Origin: Planctomycetaceae bacterium
GTDB lineage: Bacteria; Planctomycetota; Phycisphaerae; Tepidisphaerales; Tepidisphaeraceae
Direction of reading: 5' to 3'
NCBI GenBank assembly: GCA_027487775.1
Contig: JAIYCY010000022.1
Coordinates: 1-64,000, forward strand
Length of the DNA: 64,000 bases
The notes under the pieces are model-generated. The model was not told where the DNA came from and did no database searches. It worked only from the letters and a program-made list of their open reading frames with translations. A program made the translations under genes and the position numbers. This document shows positions 1 through 9,812 of the stretch, piece after piece. How positions within the stretch are numbered: the first letter of the stretch is position 1; each line of letters starts with the position of its first letter.

Positions 1-458
1 AATGAGGCGGCGGGCGCGCCAGTTCAGCGAACGGCGGCGGATTGGGCGGGTGGGTTGACGGATTTTTCAGACAAAATGGATTTTGCGCTGCGCGCCTGCG
101 GACGCAATCGCGCAGCGCGACCGTTGATGTAGAGCGTCGTGTTGGATCGACTCGGGCGATCGCGGCGGACTTGGTGGGTCGGATCAGGCGCGTTGCCTGG
201 CCATTGCAGGCGTTTTTTGCGTAGAGGAGGGCAAACAGATGTGTGCGCGAGCGTGTGAAAAGCGATTCCGAGCGGGCCGATCGTGAACACGAGCGGGCGG
301 AAATCGACGCGGCGACTGATGGCGCTGCTGGGGTGTGATCCTGATGGCTTGGGGTCGGCTGTTGAATCGGACTTTGGCGGGTCGGGATGATTTGAACGCT
401 GGAACGATGAGTAGACGGCCTACACTCGGACGCTGGTCGTCTAGACCGACCGGCCCTT
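1..458. other. Intergenic stretch with no convincing gene
   Basis: No open frame here has a plausible start, ribosome-binding site and protein-like composition. The only structured element is a palindromic repeat copy at 85-119, listed separately. The stretch could include the end of a gene lying off the left edge, but no frame running in from base 1 looks convincing. Confidence 0.55.
85..119. repeat. Dispersed REP-like palindrome, copy A
   Basis: The sequence GCGCTGCGCGCCTGCG is followed by GACGCAATCGCGCAGCGCG, giving a GC-rich imperfect palindrome of about 35 bases. Its arms GCGCTGCG and CGCAGCGC are complementary. Nearly the same element recurs at 17349-17381 and 44338-44372, always between genes, which fits a repetitive extragenic palindrome family. 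Confidence 0.7.
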
Positions 459-953
459 ATGAGCACGACCGCCCCACCATCGTCCATCGGCTCGGCCGCA
501 TCGCCATCCCATGCCCGAGCCGATGAAATTGAATTGCGACTCTCGCGTATCAGTGCACCTCGACGCAACGTTTATCGTTTCGTCTTTCTGCTGGCTGCGA
601 TCTACAACACGCTCTGGGGCATTGGCGTGATTTTTTTCCCACGATTCGGGCTCGAACTCGTCGGGATCAGCGATTCGGTCGGACCGGTGGGCGTGCTCTT
701 CTGGCAGTGCATCGGCATGTTCGTGATGGTTTTTGCGATCGGGTATTTCTGCTGCTGGCAGGAACCGGAGCGCTATCGCGCGTTCATCCTCATCGCCACG
801 CTCGGGAAAGTTTTCGGGCCGATCGGTTTCGTTTATGGGTGGGCGATTCTCGGTGTCATCCCGGGACAACTCGGTCTGACGATCATCACCAACGACCTGA
901 TCTGGTGGCCGTTCTTTTTCGGGTTCTTGTTCGAAGCCTATCGACGCAGATGA
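459..953 (+). CDS. Small polytopic membrane protein
   Basis: A 164-residue protein with a polar N-terminus of about 40 residues followed by about four hydrophobic segments: residues ~41-60 (FVFLLAAIYNTLWGIGVIFF), ~75-97, ~105-128 and ~135-157. It ends with a basic YRRR tail. The arrangement resembles small DoxX-like or conserved hypothetical four-helix inner-membrane proteins, but I do not recognise a named family. It converges on the epimerase gene, whose end lies 20 bases downstream. No catalytic motif is visible, so the function is unknown. Confidence 0.75.
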   Translation: MSTTAPPSSIGSAASPSHARADEIELRLSRISAPRRNVYRFVFLLAAIYNTLWGIGVIFFPRFGLELVGISDSVGPVGVLFWQCIGMFVMVFAIGYFCCWQEPERYRAFILIATLGKVFGPIGFVYGWAILGVIPGQLGLTIITNDLIWWPFFFGFLFEAYRRR

Positions 954-973
954 GTTTGGAGACCGCACGTCGA

Positions 974-1933
974 TCAGAAGACGCGTTCGGTGAGGTTGTT
1001 TCGATTGGCTTCAAACCACGCGATGGTTTTGGATAGACCTTCTTCGAGGCCGGTTTTGGCGGACCATCCGAAGAGATTTTTTGCCCGCTGCACATCCAGG
1101 CATCGACGCGGCTGTCCGTCGGGTTTGGTCGGGTCCCATTCAATGCGTCCCTTGAAACTGCTCAGCTTGGCGACGAGTTCAACCAGATCGCGAATGGTGA
1201 TCTCTCGACCTGAACCGAGATTCACCGGCTCAGGGCCGTCGTACTTTTGCATCGCAGTCACGAGGCCGTCGGCGCAGTCCTCGGCGTAGAGGAACTCACG
1301 ACTCGCAGCGCCGGTGCCCCACGCGGGGATGCTCGCATCGCCACGATCGCGTGCTTCGACACACTTGCGGATCAGTGCTGGGATCACGTGCGAAGAATGC
1401 GGATGAAAGTTGTCACGCGGGCCGAACAGATTCACCGGCAGCATGTAGATCGCGTTCAGGCCGTACTGTTGTCGATAGCTTTGGCACATGACCAGAAGTG
1501 CTTTTTTGGCCACGCCGTAAGGTGCATTGGTCTCTTCGGGATAGCCGTTCCAGAGTTCTTCTTCGCGGAACGGGACGGGTGTGAATTTTGGGTAAGCGCA
1601 GATGGTTCCGGTCTGCACGAATTTCTTCAGGCCGTGCCGACGGGCGGCCTCGATCAGATGCAAGCCCATCGCCATGTTGGCGTAGAAGAATCGACCGGGG
1701 TTGTCGCGATTGGCCCCGATTCCGCCGACCTCGGCGGCCAGATGCAGAATCACGTCGGGCTTGTGATCGCGATAGAGTTTCTCGACGCCCGATTCGGTCG
1801 TCAGGTCATAATCCGCGCGGCGAGGATTCACGCGATTCTTAAAGCCGCGTGCTTCGAGGGCTTCGTTGACGAAAGACCCAAGAAAACCAGCCCCGCCGGT
1901 GATGATGATACGATCGCTCGTCGAAACGCTCAT
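974..1933 (-). CDS. fcl: GDP-L-fucose synthase-like NAD(P)-dependent epimerase
   Basis: A 319-residue short-chain dehydrogenase of the extended epimerase type. The N-terminal Rossmann motif is TGGAGFLG (residues ~12-19), and the catalytic Tyr-Lys pair lies in YGVAKKALL after a Thr/Cys segment ([10 protein letters not shown]). The [19 protein letters not shown] stretch is typical of GDP-4-keto-6-deoxymannose epimerase/reductases, which convert that sugar to GDP-L-fucose for surface polysaccharide synthesis. Length matches the family. No partner gmd gene is adjacent. Another nucleotide-sugar epimerase role cannot be excluded, but the motif set favours WcaG/Fcl. Confidence 0.88.
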   Translation of the reverse strand: MSVSTSDRIIITGGAGFLGSFVNEALEARGFKNRVNPRRADYDLTTESGVEKLYRDHKPDVILHLAAEVGGIGANRDNPGRFFYANMAMGLHLIEAARRHGLKKFVQTGTICAYPKFTPVPFREEELWNGYPEETNAPYGVAKKALLVMCQSYRQQYGLNAIYMLPVNLFGPRDNFHPHSSHVIPALIRKCVEARDRGDASIPAWGTGAASREFLYAEDCADGLVTAMQKYDGPEPVNLGSGREITIRDLVELVAKLSSFKGRIEWDPTKPDGQPRRCLDVQRAKNLFGWSAKTGLEEGLSKTIAWFEANRNNLTERVF

Positions 1934-2087
1934 AGACCCTGACTCCGTGATTCAAGTCCGCTCACTCGATTCGTTCGTGGATGATCCGCGTCACCCGAGA
2001 TGTTTCAATATCGTCCAAACCGAGACGCGATTCCAATCGCCGATCGGACCGGGGACGAATTCATTTCGTCTGCGTAGGATAAAGACG

Positions 2088-2429
2088 ATGCCGTGGATGG
2101 AATACCAAGGACCGCAGGAAGATCGACCGAACCCGAGCCGGGCGGAACGGCTGGCCTTCGTGGGCGTCATCACCGGCGCGATTGCAGTCTTCTGGATCGC
2201 GGCGGGGGTCGCATATGTGGTGATGAGTGACCGAAATGCGACAGCGTTCGCCATCGGAATTCTGCTCGCCTCGGCAGTCACACCCAGCGGACTGATCGGC
2301 ATCGGGCTCGGCCTATCGACTCGACGCGACGCAAAGGCCCGAAAATCCGCCCACATCGCGCTCCTGCTCAACATCGCCGCCGTCCTCACTGCCTGGGCTG
2401 TCACCGCCTACCTGATCGCCAGCCGCTGA
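2088..2429 (+). CDS. Small two- or three-helix membrane protein (DUF4190-like)
   Basis: A 113-residue protein starting at ATG 2088, just after an AGGATAAAG purine-rich stretch. An in-frame start at 1866 would overlap the epimerase and adds non-protein-like sequence, so I rejected it. There are hydrophobic segments at residues ~25-45, ~50-75 and ~85-108, with a short charged loop (STRRDAKARKSA) between the last two. The loop-helix pattern resembles DUF4190-type small membrane proteins. Function unknown. Confidence 0.65.
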   Translation: MPWMEYQGPQEDRPNPSRAERLAFVGVITGAIAVFWIAAGVAYVVMSDRNATAFAIGILLASAVTPSGLIGIGLGLSTRRDAKARKSAHIALLLNIAAVLTAWAVTAYLIASR

Positions 2430-2591
2430 TGTCCCCCTCCGACGATCCGCAAGCCCCCCAACAACATCACGCCCTTCATTCTTTTCAAACTTAACAGAAA
2501 TTTGGGTTGTCAAAGCGATTCCGAAAGCGCATCTTATCGGAACATGTCGATATTTCTGATGCAGGGAAGAAGATTCAAAGGATCGACCGCC

Positions 2592-3323
2592 ATGGTGGAC
2601 CAACCGGGGGAAACTCGGCCGGATGTCTCGTCGGCGTTCACGCTCGTCGAACTGCTCGTCGTCATTGGACTCATCGCAACCCTCCTTGCCATCCTCACGC
2701 CAACGCTCGCAGGCGCAAGACGCTCCGCAGACTCCACCGCCTGCGCCTCCAGCCTCCGCCAGATCTATCTCGCTCAACACCTCTACGCCGCCGATCATCA
2801 AGGTCGATTCGCGGGCATCACCTCCTCCGCCGACGAACGATGGGAACGCCGCATCGCCCGCTATATCGCCGCCGACCCACTCCGTCCCGAAGAGTCGCGC
2901 CTTCTTCAATGTCCATCCGCCCCCGAAAACCGATCAGGCTCCATGAACCCCTCCAGCTATGGCATCAACTCATGGGTCATGATGCCCGCCTGGCGCATGC
3001 GAAGCGATCGCAAAATGCCCGCCTCACAAATCATCTTCGCCGGCGACAAAAGCCTGCAGTCCGACGATTTCCTCACCACCGAAGATGGATGGTTCCTCGT
3101 TCATCCAGCCCCCGATTTCGGACGACAATTCCGCTCCGTCAGTCACTCCTCACGCAGCACCTACCGGCACGGCCGCGACAACCTCGCCAACATGGTCATG
3201 GCCGATGGTCATGTCACCACCTTCCGCCCAGGTACGCTCGGTCGAACCAGCGGACACTGGTACTGGTCCGATGTCTCGTCCATTCCCGAACGTCAAATCG
3301 ATCAAGGCAACTGCTGCCCGTAA
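2592..3323 (+). CDS. Type II secretion/type IV pilus-like pseudopilin (prepilin-type N-terminal domain)
   Basis: From ATG 2592 the 243-residue protein has a short leader and the prepilin motif AFTLVELLVVIGLIATLLAI. A prepilin peptidase would cleave before the Phe, and the hydrophobic helix would anchor the pilin. The C-terminal half carries the planctomycete pattern STYRHG followed about 11 residues later by ADGHV, a variant of the H-X9-DG domain. Conserved cysteines and a terminal CC pair are present. Starts at 2502 or 2544 are possible; AAAGGA lies upstream of 2592. Two other pseudopilin genes occur at 30367 and 45284, each isolated, which is typical of planctomycetes. Confidence 0.85.
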   Translation: MVDQPGETRPDVSSAFTLVELLVVIGLIATLLAILTPTLAGARRSADSTACASSLRQIYLAQHLYAADHQGRFAGITSSADERWERRIARYIAADPLRPEESRLLQCPSAPENRSGSMNPSSYGINSWVMMPAWRMRSDRKMPASQIIFAGDKSLQSDDFLTTEDGWFLVHPAPDFGRQFRSVSHSSRSTYRHGRDNLANMVMADGHVTTFRPGTLGRTSGHWYWSDVSSIPERQIDQGNCCP

Positions 3324-3425
3324 ACCATCCACAAACTCTCAAAAACCATCCACACACTGAGTCCTCAAACCTCAAATCAAGTCGTCAACAAAACAACAAA
3401 CCCCATCTGAGAAGGAGAACCTGCC

Positions 3426-6400
3426 ATGAAGTCCACTAACCCGATCCGCCGTCGTCGAGCCGTTCTACGCGCCGCACAACTCAACATCGAAGGCCTCGAA
3501 AGGCGACGACTGCTCTCAACCATCAACTGGACCAACAAAGGCACCGGCTCCGGTGCAGGTGATACCGACGATTTCAACGCCATCTACGGCTCAAACGCCA
3601 CCGTCGCCCGCAACATCACCCAACGCGCCATCGATGACTGGGAACGCGTCATCGTCGATTTCAATTACCCAGGCGGCGGCAACACCTATTCACTCCAGGT
3701 CTTCGGAACCGCCTTCTCCGGTGGCCTACGCGGACAAACCGACTGGCCCGCCACCAACGCCAACGAACAACCCACCAGCACACGCATCCAAATGGACGAC
3801 AACGGCGGTGGCAGCGGTTGGTGGTTCGATCCCGATATCGGCAACGCAACCGTACCGGACGATGCTGAGTTCACCTCACTCGTCACACCCTTCGCCGCCG
3901 ACAATGTCGGAACCATGGTCGGTCGTGACTTCTACCGAACCATGATCCACGAAATCGGACACGCCATGGGCATCCTGCGACGCGGCAACGGAGACTATGC
4001 CATCGAATCATTCATGGCCTTCGCAGGAACAGATCCTCTCGACGGCAGCGAATCCCTCTATACCGTCAACTTCGGCGGTGGCGCAGCCGAATACACCATG
4101 ACCACCAGCGGCGGAGGACACCTCTTCGAAGGTGGCGGAACCTACTCTGGTCCCACCCACCCCAACGAAGGCATGAACGCCGGACGCGCCATCCCACAAA
4201 CACGCCGAAACCTCATCTCAGATACCGCCGCCGAGCTTCTACGTGATGCCTACGGCTACACCATCAGGCTCCCCAGCACACTCAACACCTTCTACGCAAA
4301 CCTCGATACCGTCACCAACACCGTCACCGTCCAAGGCGATGCCGGAACCGCTGTCGATAACATCGACCTCGAAGTCGACGGCACCGCCATGAGCTTTGAA
4401 GTCAACGGAACCGACGAAGTCATCGAAGGTGCTCAGTTCACCGTCATCAACGTCAACGGCAACGGAGGCAACGACGATATCGACGTCGACGAACTCCTCT
4501 CCGGAAAAACCGTCAGCGTCAACGGCGGCGATGGCAACGACAACATCTCCGTCGCGCAAGAACTCGGCGATATCGACACCAACCTTCTCTCCAATGTCAC
4601 CCTCAACGGAGGAGCAGGGACCGACACGGTCGTCCTCAATGACTTCGGTGACGGCGTCGGATCGGATATCTACACCATCTCCGAAGCCAACATCATCAAA
4701 GGTGCAACACGAACCGTTGCCTACTCCAGCATCGACCGCCTCACCATCACCGGCAGCCCGTCAGCCAGCACCTACACCATCAGCTCAACGTGGTCCACCA
4801 CCGATTACGTCTTGACCGGGGGGGCCGGCAGCGATGACTTCATCTTCGGTACCGGACTTGGTTTCACCACCACCGATGCCAATGTCACCGTCAACGGCGG
4901 CGGCGGCGTCGATAGCATCACTGTAGACGACTCCAGCGAGTCCCTTTCCCGTAACTACAGCGGCGGATCCACGTCGCTCTCGCGTTCCAGCTCCACCGGA
5001 TTCATCAACTGGTCCTCCATCGAAGACATCACGCTCAATGCTGGCACCGCAGGCGATACCGGACAGTTCGGCGGCGTACTCAGCAGTGCAACACTCCGCA
5101 TCAACGGAAACAACGGAGGCGACCTCTTCGAGTTCGGAACCGATCTCGACACCAACTTCCTCGGCTCACTCATCGTCAACGGCGGACTCGGCACCGACAG
5201 CATCACCTTCGACGATGTCGCCGACACTCTCGACGACAACTACAACATCAACACCAGCGCCGGAACGTTCACCAAGTCCTCAATGAGCAACACGCTCAAC
5301 TTCTTCGGCTTCGAAGACGTCACCCTCGAAGCCAGCGACGCCAACAACAACATCAACATCGAACGCAACAGCTCCGGCATCTCTCTCACCGTCGACGGCA
5401 ACGCCGGTAACGATTCCTTTGTCAACACCATCCAAGACATCAACACCAACTTCACCGGCCCCGTCACCATCGTCGGCGGATTGGGCTCGGACTCCCTGAC
5501 TCTCACCGACACAGGCGATCTATCCGCCACCGCTTACACTCTCACGAACAACTCCTTCCAAGTCACCGGCGGGATTCTCAGCAGCGTACTGACCTACGGC
5601 TCACTCGAATCCTTCAACTTCACCGCGAGCGACGAGCCGACACTCATCAACGTCAACAGCGCATCGGCAGCAGTTGACTATGTCATCAACGCAGGCGACG
5701 GCAACGACACCATCGACTTCGGCAACGGTGATTTCGACAGCAACATTTCCTCCATCGTCACCGTCGTCGGCGGAGCGGGCGTCGATCGCGTACGCATCGA
5801 CGACACCACCGATACGCTCGCCGATACCTACACCATCAGCGGAGGCAGCTTCGCTAAACCCTCCAGCATCGGCGGAGTCAACTGGGCAGGTTTCCTGATC
5901 GGCACCGTCAACATCGAACAATTCGTACTCGATGCCAACGCCGACAATAACACCATCAATCTCAACAGCCTCGGCGGACGCACGTTCTTGCTGCCCCCCA
6001 ACCCGCCCATCGAAAATCCCGTCGCCGCTACCATCAACGCCGGCTCAGGCAATGACACCATCGTCATCGGCGGAACCAACGGCGTCATCGAAAGCCTCGT
6101 CGGAAGCGTCGTCATCAACGGTGAAATCGGTGTCGACACCGTCCGCGCCAACGACATCAACGACGCCGGCACCGACACCTACACCGTCGGCAACGATTCA
6201 CTCAGCAAGACCGGACATCCCTACAACTACACCTTCGAAACCACCGAAACCTTCATCCTCGACGCCAACAACAGTGCCAACAACATCTCCGTCAGCACTG
6301 GACTCGCCGATACCATCAACTGGGTCATCAACGCATCCCAAGGCGCAGACAGCATCGTCATGAGCTCCGGACCCGAGACGACCACGCTCAACGGAGGCGA

Positions 6401-7151
6401 CGGAGCCGACACCATCCGCGTTGACGGTAACGCCAGCGGAACGTTCGTCACCGTCGACGGCGGACCTCAACTCGATGCCGTCGTCGTCAACAGCGACGCC
6501 GCTGGCCTCGCGGGTGTCGCTTTCGCAGTCGACCAAGACCTCTTCGATCTCACACTCGCAGCCGGCGGACGCGCCAGACTCAACGCCGGTGATCGACTCG
6601 TCACCGTCGGCACACTCAACATCAGCAACGCCAGCAACACCTTCCTCGACATCACCGACGGAACCGTCGTCAACACCTACTCCGGCGGAAGCCCAGCTGC
6701 CACCATCCGCAGCCGCATCACCACCGGCCGCAACGGCGGACTCTGGAACGGACCAGGCATCCGCACCAGCCTCGGAACCGAAAACTTCGGCATCGGACAC
6801 GCCGAAACCGCCGACCTCTCCGTCACCTTCCCCTTCAACTTCGCAGGACTCGCGCTCGATAACACCACCCACATCATCCGCTACACCCGCAACGGCGACA
6901 CCAACCTCGATCGAACCGTCGGCTTCATCGACCTCGTCAATCTCTCCCGCAACTACAACCAAAGCCCACGGAGCTGGGTCAACGGCGATCTCGACTACAA
7001 CAACGCCGTCGACTTCCTCGATCTCGTCACCCTTGCACGAAACTACAACCTCCCATTCTCCTCTGTCGCCATCGAAGCCTCTGGAACCGCCCGCGCCGAC
7101 ACCTCGGCTCGCTCGGTCCTCAGCTCACGAAGCGACGATGTGATCTGGTAA
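3426..7151 (+). CDS. Giant secreted metalloprotease-like protein with LEPR-XLL leader and dockerin-like C-terminus
   Basis: A 1241-residue protein preceded by a strong ribosome-binding site (GAAGGAGAA). The N-terminus is basic with the LEPR-XLL-type motif GLERRRLLS at residues ~23-31, a planctomycete export/anchoring signature. A metallopeptidase-like domain spans ~35-290, with HEIGH at 175-179 in MIHEIGHAMGILRR. The middle (~290-1100) is a long series of degenerate beta repeats rich in NGGxGxD, resembling RTX or haemolysin calcium-binding turns. The C-terminus has two dockerin-type loops (NGDTNLDRTVGFIDLV and NGDLDYNNAVDFLDLV). The third zinc ligand expected at residue 185 is Arg, so activity is uncertain. 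It is probably an extracellular or surface adhesin/protease. Confidence 0.85.
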   Translation: MKSTNPIRRRRAVLRAAQLNIEGLERRRLLSTINWTNKGTGSGAGDTDDFNAIYGSNATVARNITQRAIDDWERVIVDFNYPGGGNTYSLQVFGTAFSGGLRGQTDWPATNANEQPTSTRIQMDDNGGGSGWWFDPDIGNATVPDDAEFTSLVTPFAADNVGTMVGRDFYRTMIHEIGHAMGILRRGNGDYAIESFMAFAGTDPLDGSESLYTVNFGGGAAEYTMTTSGGGHLFEGGGTYSGPTHPNEGMNAGRAIPQTRRNLISDTAAELLRDAYGYTIRLPSTLNTFYANLDTVTNTVTVQGDAGTAVDNIDLEVDGTAMSFEVNGTDEVIEGAQFTVINVNGNGGNDDIDVDELLSGKTVSVNGGDGNDNISVAQELGDIDTNLLSNVTLNGGAGTDTVVLNDFGDGVGSDIYTISEANIIKGATRTVAYSSIDRLTITGSPSASTYTISSTWSTTDYVLTGGAGSDDFIFGTGLGFTTTDANVTVNGGGGVDSITVDDSSESLSRNYSGGSTSLSRSSSTGFINWSSIEDITLNAGTAGDTGQFGGVLSSATLRINGNNGGDLFEFGTDLDTNFLGSLIVNGGLGTDSITFDDVADTLDDNYNINTSAGTFTKSSMSNTLNFFGFEDVTLEASDANNNINIERNSSGISLTVDGNAGNDSFVNTIQDINTNFTGPVTIVGGLGSDSLTLTDTGDLSATAYTLTNNSFQVTGGILSSVLTYGSLESFNFTASDEPTLINVNSASAAVDYVINAGDGNDTIDFGNGDFDSNISSIVTVVGGAGVDRVRIDDTTDTLADTYTISGGSFAKPSSIGGVNWAGFLIGTVNIEQFVLDANADNNTINLNSLGGRTFLLPPNPPIENPVAATINAGSGNDTIVIGGTNGVIESLVGSVVINGEIGVDTVRANDINDAGTDTYTVGNDSLSKTGHPYNYTFETTETFILDANNSANNISVSTGLADTINWVINASQGADSIVMSSGPETTTLNGGDGADTIRVDGNASGTFVTVDGGPQLDAVVVNSDAAGLAGVAFAVDQDLFDLTLAAGGRARLNAGDRLVTVGTLNISNASNTFLDITDGTVVNTYSGGSPAATIRSRITTGRNGGLWNGPGIRTSLGTENFGIGHAETADLSVTFPFNFAGLALDNTTHIIRYTRNGDTNLDRTVGFIDLVNLSRNYNQSPRSWVNGDLDYNNAVDFLDLVTLARNYNLPFSSVAIEASGTARADTSARSVLSSRSDDVIW

Positions 7152-7195
7152 ACCACACGCCGACCTTCTGCACCCACTCAACATCCTGCCCATGC

Positions 7196-7240
7196 AACAA
7201 CTCCGACGAAGCCCATCCGGCTCGTCGGAGTTGTTCTCTT
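7196..7240 (+). terminator. Strong hairpin terminator after the giant secreted protein
   Basis: AACAACTCCGACGA pairs perfectly over 14 bases with TCGTCGGAGTTGTT across a 12-base loop, followed by CTCTT. It lies 45 bases after the stop codon at 7151, as expected for an intrinsic terminator, although the T-tract is weak. Confidence 0.75.
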
Positions 7241-7472
7241 ACAGTTCCCGATACGCCTCGCGCCGATATCAGATCGCAAATGTCGTCTTCGAAGACATTT
7301 GTTTGATAGACCCTGGCACGAGACACTTCTGACCTGCCGCAATCCAAGCCCCAACACACCTCTGCGCAGTCATCCGCTCGAACTCGGCAGAGCCGCGCGT
7401 CATGCCCCAATCTGTCCAATCTTTTCACACTCGAATTGCGTTTACTTCAATCATTCGGCGTAATGCTTCTCC

Positions 7473-8441
7473 ATGATCGCAGAATCGATCCTCATCCTCG
7501 CTCAATCCACGGCTCAGGTCGCAGCACAAGCACCAGAAGCCGTCCCCGCGACCGATGCCGGGCCACTCGCAGAGATGGCCGCCAACTACAAATTCTCCGA
7601 CTACGTCTTCAGCGTTCTCGGCAACCTCCTCAGCAACGCCATCGTCGCAGCATTCCTCATCAGCGGCCTAGCGCTCTACTACCTCCAGAAAAAATTCGAA
7701 CGACTCCAGGCCGACAAAGATACTCACGTCGCGTACGCCGTCGCGCAACATCGCCGCAAGGAACAAACCCTCACCGACTTCACCGACGGCATCCCCCAGA
7801 ACCTCTCGATGGTCTACGAAATCTTCCTCAAACGCAGCTACCTCCGACGGCTCGCACGCCTCAAACCCGCCGAACGCGAACCCTACAACGACGGACGCAC
7901 CTACAAACAAATCTCCCTCGCCTACGAACGTGACGTCCGCATGTGGCTCACCCAGTGCCAGCACTTCACCTCGCTATGCACCCAGGTACGCAGCCGCTTC
8001 GATTCCCCAGCCATCGATGCCACCGTCTCCCGCCTGCGCGAACTCTTCGAAGCCCTCATCGAACTCACCCCAGCCGTCCCCGTCATCCAGAGCGTCCTCG
8101 AACAAGTCGAAAAAATCGACAGCCTCGCCGGCTCCGCAACCGATATGCTCCCCGAAATCCGTTCCATCCGCTCCGACCTCGCACGTGCCATCGAAGCCGA
8201 CCCCAATCTCCAATTCGACCGCATGTGTTCCAATCGCACCGCACGCCTCTGCGCCATCTGGATCGACAAACTCTTCAGCCTCTGCGTCGATCAAATGGGA
8301 CAGGAACTACGTCAGCTTCCTGTCGAAGGTTTGAAAGCAAAAAAACGCAATCTAAAATCAATGCAACAAAGCCTCGAACATGGCGCCCGACTCGACCAAC
8401 GAGCCGATGCCATCAATCAGTCCGCAAACCCCTCTCGATAG
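7473..8441 (+). CDS. Hypothetical membrane-anchored protein with coiled-coil cytoplasmic domain
   Basis: A 322-residue protein with an alanine-rich N-terminus and one clear transmembrane segment around residues 48-70 (LLSNAIVAAFLISGLALYYL). A long, charged, mostly helical domain follows. Residues ~85-130 contain Lys/Arg-rich helices and ~190-260 are leucine-rich, suggesting coiled coil. There are several cysteines (for example CQHFTSLC) but no recognised catalytic motif. The lipoprotein gene follows only 7 bases later, and its ribosome-binding site overlaps this gene's stop codon, so the two are probably cotranscribed. Confidence 0.7.
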   Translation: MIAESILILAQSTAQVAAQAPEAVPATDAGPLAEMAANYKFSDYVFSVLGNLLSNAIVAAFLISGLALYYLQKKFERLQADKDTHVAYAVAQHRRKEQTLTDFTDGIPQNLSMVYEIFLKRSYLRRLARLKPAEREPYNDGRTYKQISLAYERDVRMWLTQCQHFTSLCTQVRSRFDSPAIDATVSRLRELFEALIELTPAVPVIQSVLEQVEKIDSLAGSATDMLPEIRSIRSDLARAIEADPNLQFDRMCSNRTARLCAIWIDKLFSLCVDQMGQELRQLPVEGLKAKKRNLKSMQQSLEHGARLDQRADAINQSANPSR

Positions 8442-8448
8442 GAGCCCT

Positions 8449-8664
8449 ATGCGTCACGTGTTGTCCCTACGATCAATTCTCACCCTCACCGCCGTCGCGT
8501 CGATCTCGGCACTCAGCCTTGTCGGCTGTGCCAACTACGGCGGCAGCGTCCCCATCGACACCGACGCCGGCATGATCGGCAATCCCCCGCCCGGTTCCGT
8601 CGACGCCAGCGTCCCGATCGATGACGATGTCGGCGTGCAAAAAGACAACGCACCCAAGCCCTGA
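8449..8664 (+). CDS. Small lipoprotein
   Basis: A 71-residue protein starting at ATG 8449 with an ideal ribosome-binding site (TAGGAG) overlapping the previous stop. The first ~25 residues form a signal peptide ending in the lipobox LVGC, so the Cys should be lipidated after signal peptidase II cleavage. The mature part is only about 46 residues, rich in Asp, Gly and Pro, with a repeated VPIDxD element (SVPIDTDAG and SVPIDDDVG). No enzymatic role is suggested. Confidence 0.7.
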   Translation: MRHVLSLRSILTLTAVASISALSLVGCANYGGSVPIDTDAGMIGNPPPGSVDASVPIDDDVGVQKDNAPKP

Positions 8665-8767
8665 GTCGATGAACTGATTCACTCTACGCCTCATGGATTG
8701 GCTTCAATGCCCGACTGGTTCGATCCCGCTTCGAATCAGCCGCCTTAACCATCCAGATCAACAAGCA

Positions 8768-8800
8768 AAACGCAGGGCGAATCGATCGCCCTGCGTTTCT
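8768..8800. terminator. Bidirectional hairpin terminator
   Basis: AAACGCAGGGCGA pairs with TCGCCCTGCGTTT around a 5-base loop, with A residues on the left and TTTCT on the right. It sits between the convergent lipoprotein and cysteine-protease genes, so it can serve both strands. Confidence 0.8.
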
Positions 8801-8866
8801 CATCTCATCACAGCGATCGCAACAAGCAATGATCGCGATGCGCGATGATCAATTCACTGCATGCTA

Positions 8867-9715
8867 TCAACGCACCGCATTCAACTGCCGTTCCAAAATC
8901 TCCCGGCTGCGCTCTTTCGTGATGATGAAATCCACGCGATTGCGAAAACCCTCCGCGTTCAACTTGTAACGCTTCCCGTCCATCGGATCGATGTATTCGA
9001 TCTCGTGCAGCACATACTTCGCAGGACCCTTGCCCACCCCCAGGGCCTCCGCCTGATCACGCCGCACGCCATTCTCCTCGCCCACCGCCTTGGCAATCTC
9101 GCCGAACAATTTGTTCATCGCGTTCCTGCCCTCATCCTGTTTCACCGGTACATAGCTCGTCGCGTAGACCACCACCGCATGTCCCATCGACTGACCCGCC
9201 CCACGCAATCCCACGATCGCCGGGTTCTTCGTGCTGATCGCATCAATCAAATCATCGCTCGACGCTGACCAGGGCGCCATCTGACCGATTGCAAAGTCCA
9301 ACACATCAAACTCCCCATCGCCCGACAACAGAATCTCACCGCTGTGCTTCGCCGCACGCTCTCGAAAATCCGGATTCAACGCCAGCATGATCTCCTGCAG
9401 ACCCGCCGCCCGGGCCTTCTTCTCATCTCCCGCTGACACATTCGTAATCGTCTCCGCGAGTGTCTCCTGCGTGATCTCCGTGTTGCCGTAATACTTGTGC
9501 ACCATCTCCGCGCTCGCCGCCCAACACCAGACCGGCGTCGCCTGCTTCACTGCAACATCCCTGAAATCCGGACACTCCACACGCACGCGATCCGCGTTCT
9601 CCGACTTCGCCTCAACCGCCGACGCACTGTTGATCTGCGACGACGTACAACCCACAACGCCCAAAACCATCGCCGCCGTCGCTGTAAACGCCACCCACTT
9701 CAGTTCTGATTTCAT
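8867..9715 (-). CDS. Secreted papain-like cysteine protease lipoprotein (peptidase C39/C70-like)
   Basis: A 282-residue protein starting at the ATG complementary to 9713-9715, preceded by GAAGGAAGG. The signal peptide ends in a lipobox (LGVVGC), predicting an envelope lipoprotein. The catalytic region has QATPVWCWAASAEMV (oxyanion Gln and nucleophile Cys) and a later GHAVVVY segment holding the His, a pattern shared with papain-like C39_2 and AvrRpt2-type C70 peptidases. A following YIDP could supply the Asp. The N-terminal 17 codons of the longer frame lack protein character and were dropped. The same-strand thioredoxin-like gene ends about 100 bases upstream. Substrate unknown. Confidence 0.78.
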   Translation of the reverse strand: MKSELKWVAFTATAAMVLGVVGCTSSQINSASAVEAKSENADRVRVECPDFRDVAVKQATPVWCWAASAEMVHKYYGNTEITQETLAETITNVSAGDEKKARAAGLQEIMLALNPDFRERAAKHSGEILLSGDGEFDVLDFAIGQMAPWSASSDDLIDAISTKNPAIVGLRGAGQSMGHAVVVYATSYVPVKQDEGRNAMNKLFGEIAKAVGEENGVRRDQAEALGVGKGPAKYVLHEIEYIDPMDGKRYKLNAEGFRNRVDFIITKERSREILERQLNAVR

Positions 9716-9812
9716 CGCAATCCTTCCTTCTTCCGCTTGACCACGAATCCTCACAACCCCAACCAATTCAGACAGACCGAAACATTCACCCTATTCACAA
9801 CGCCACCGATCC

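Noticed and set aside
459-968. Minus-strand frame opposite the small membrane protein
   Set aside because: Extremely charged, with no start site support, and it mirrors the hydrophobic plus-strand gene.
3553-7143. Long open frames in other frames and on the minus strand across the giant secreted protein
   Set aside because: They are shadows caused by strong third-position C bias and repeated Asn/Gly/Asp codons; no ribosome-binding sites and very low sequence complexity.
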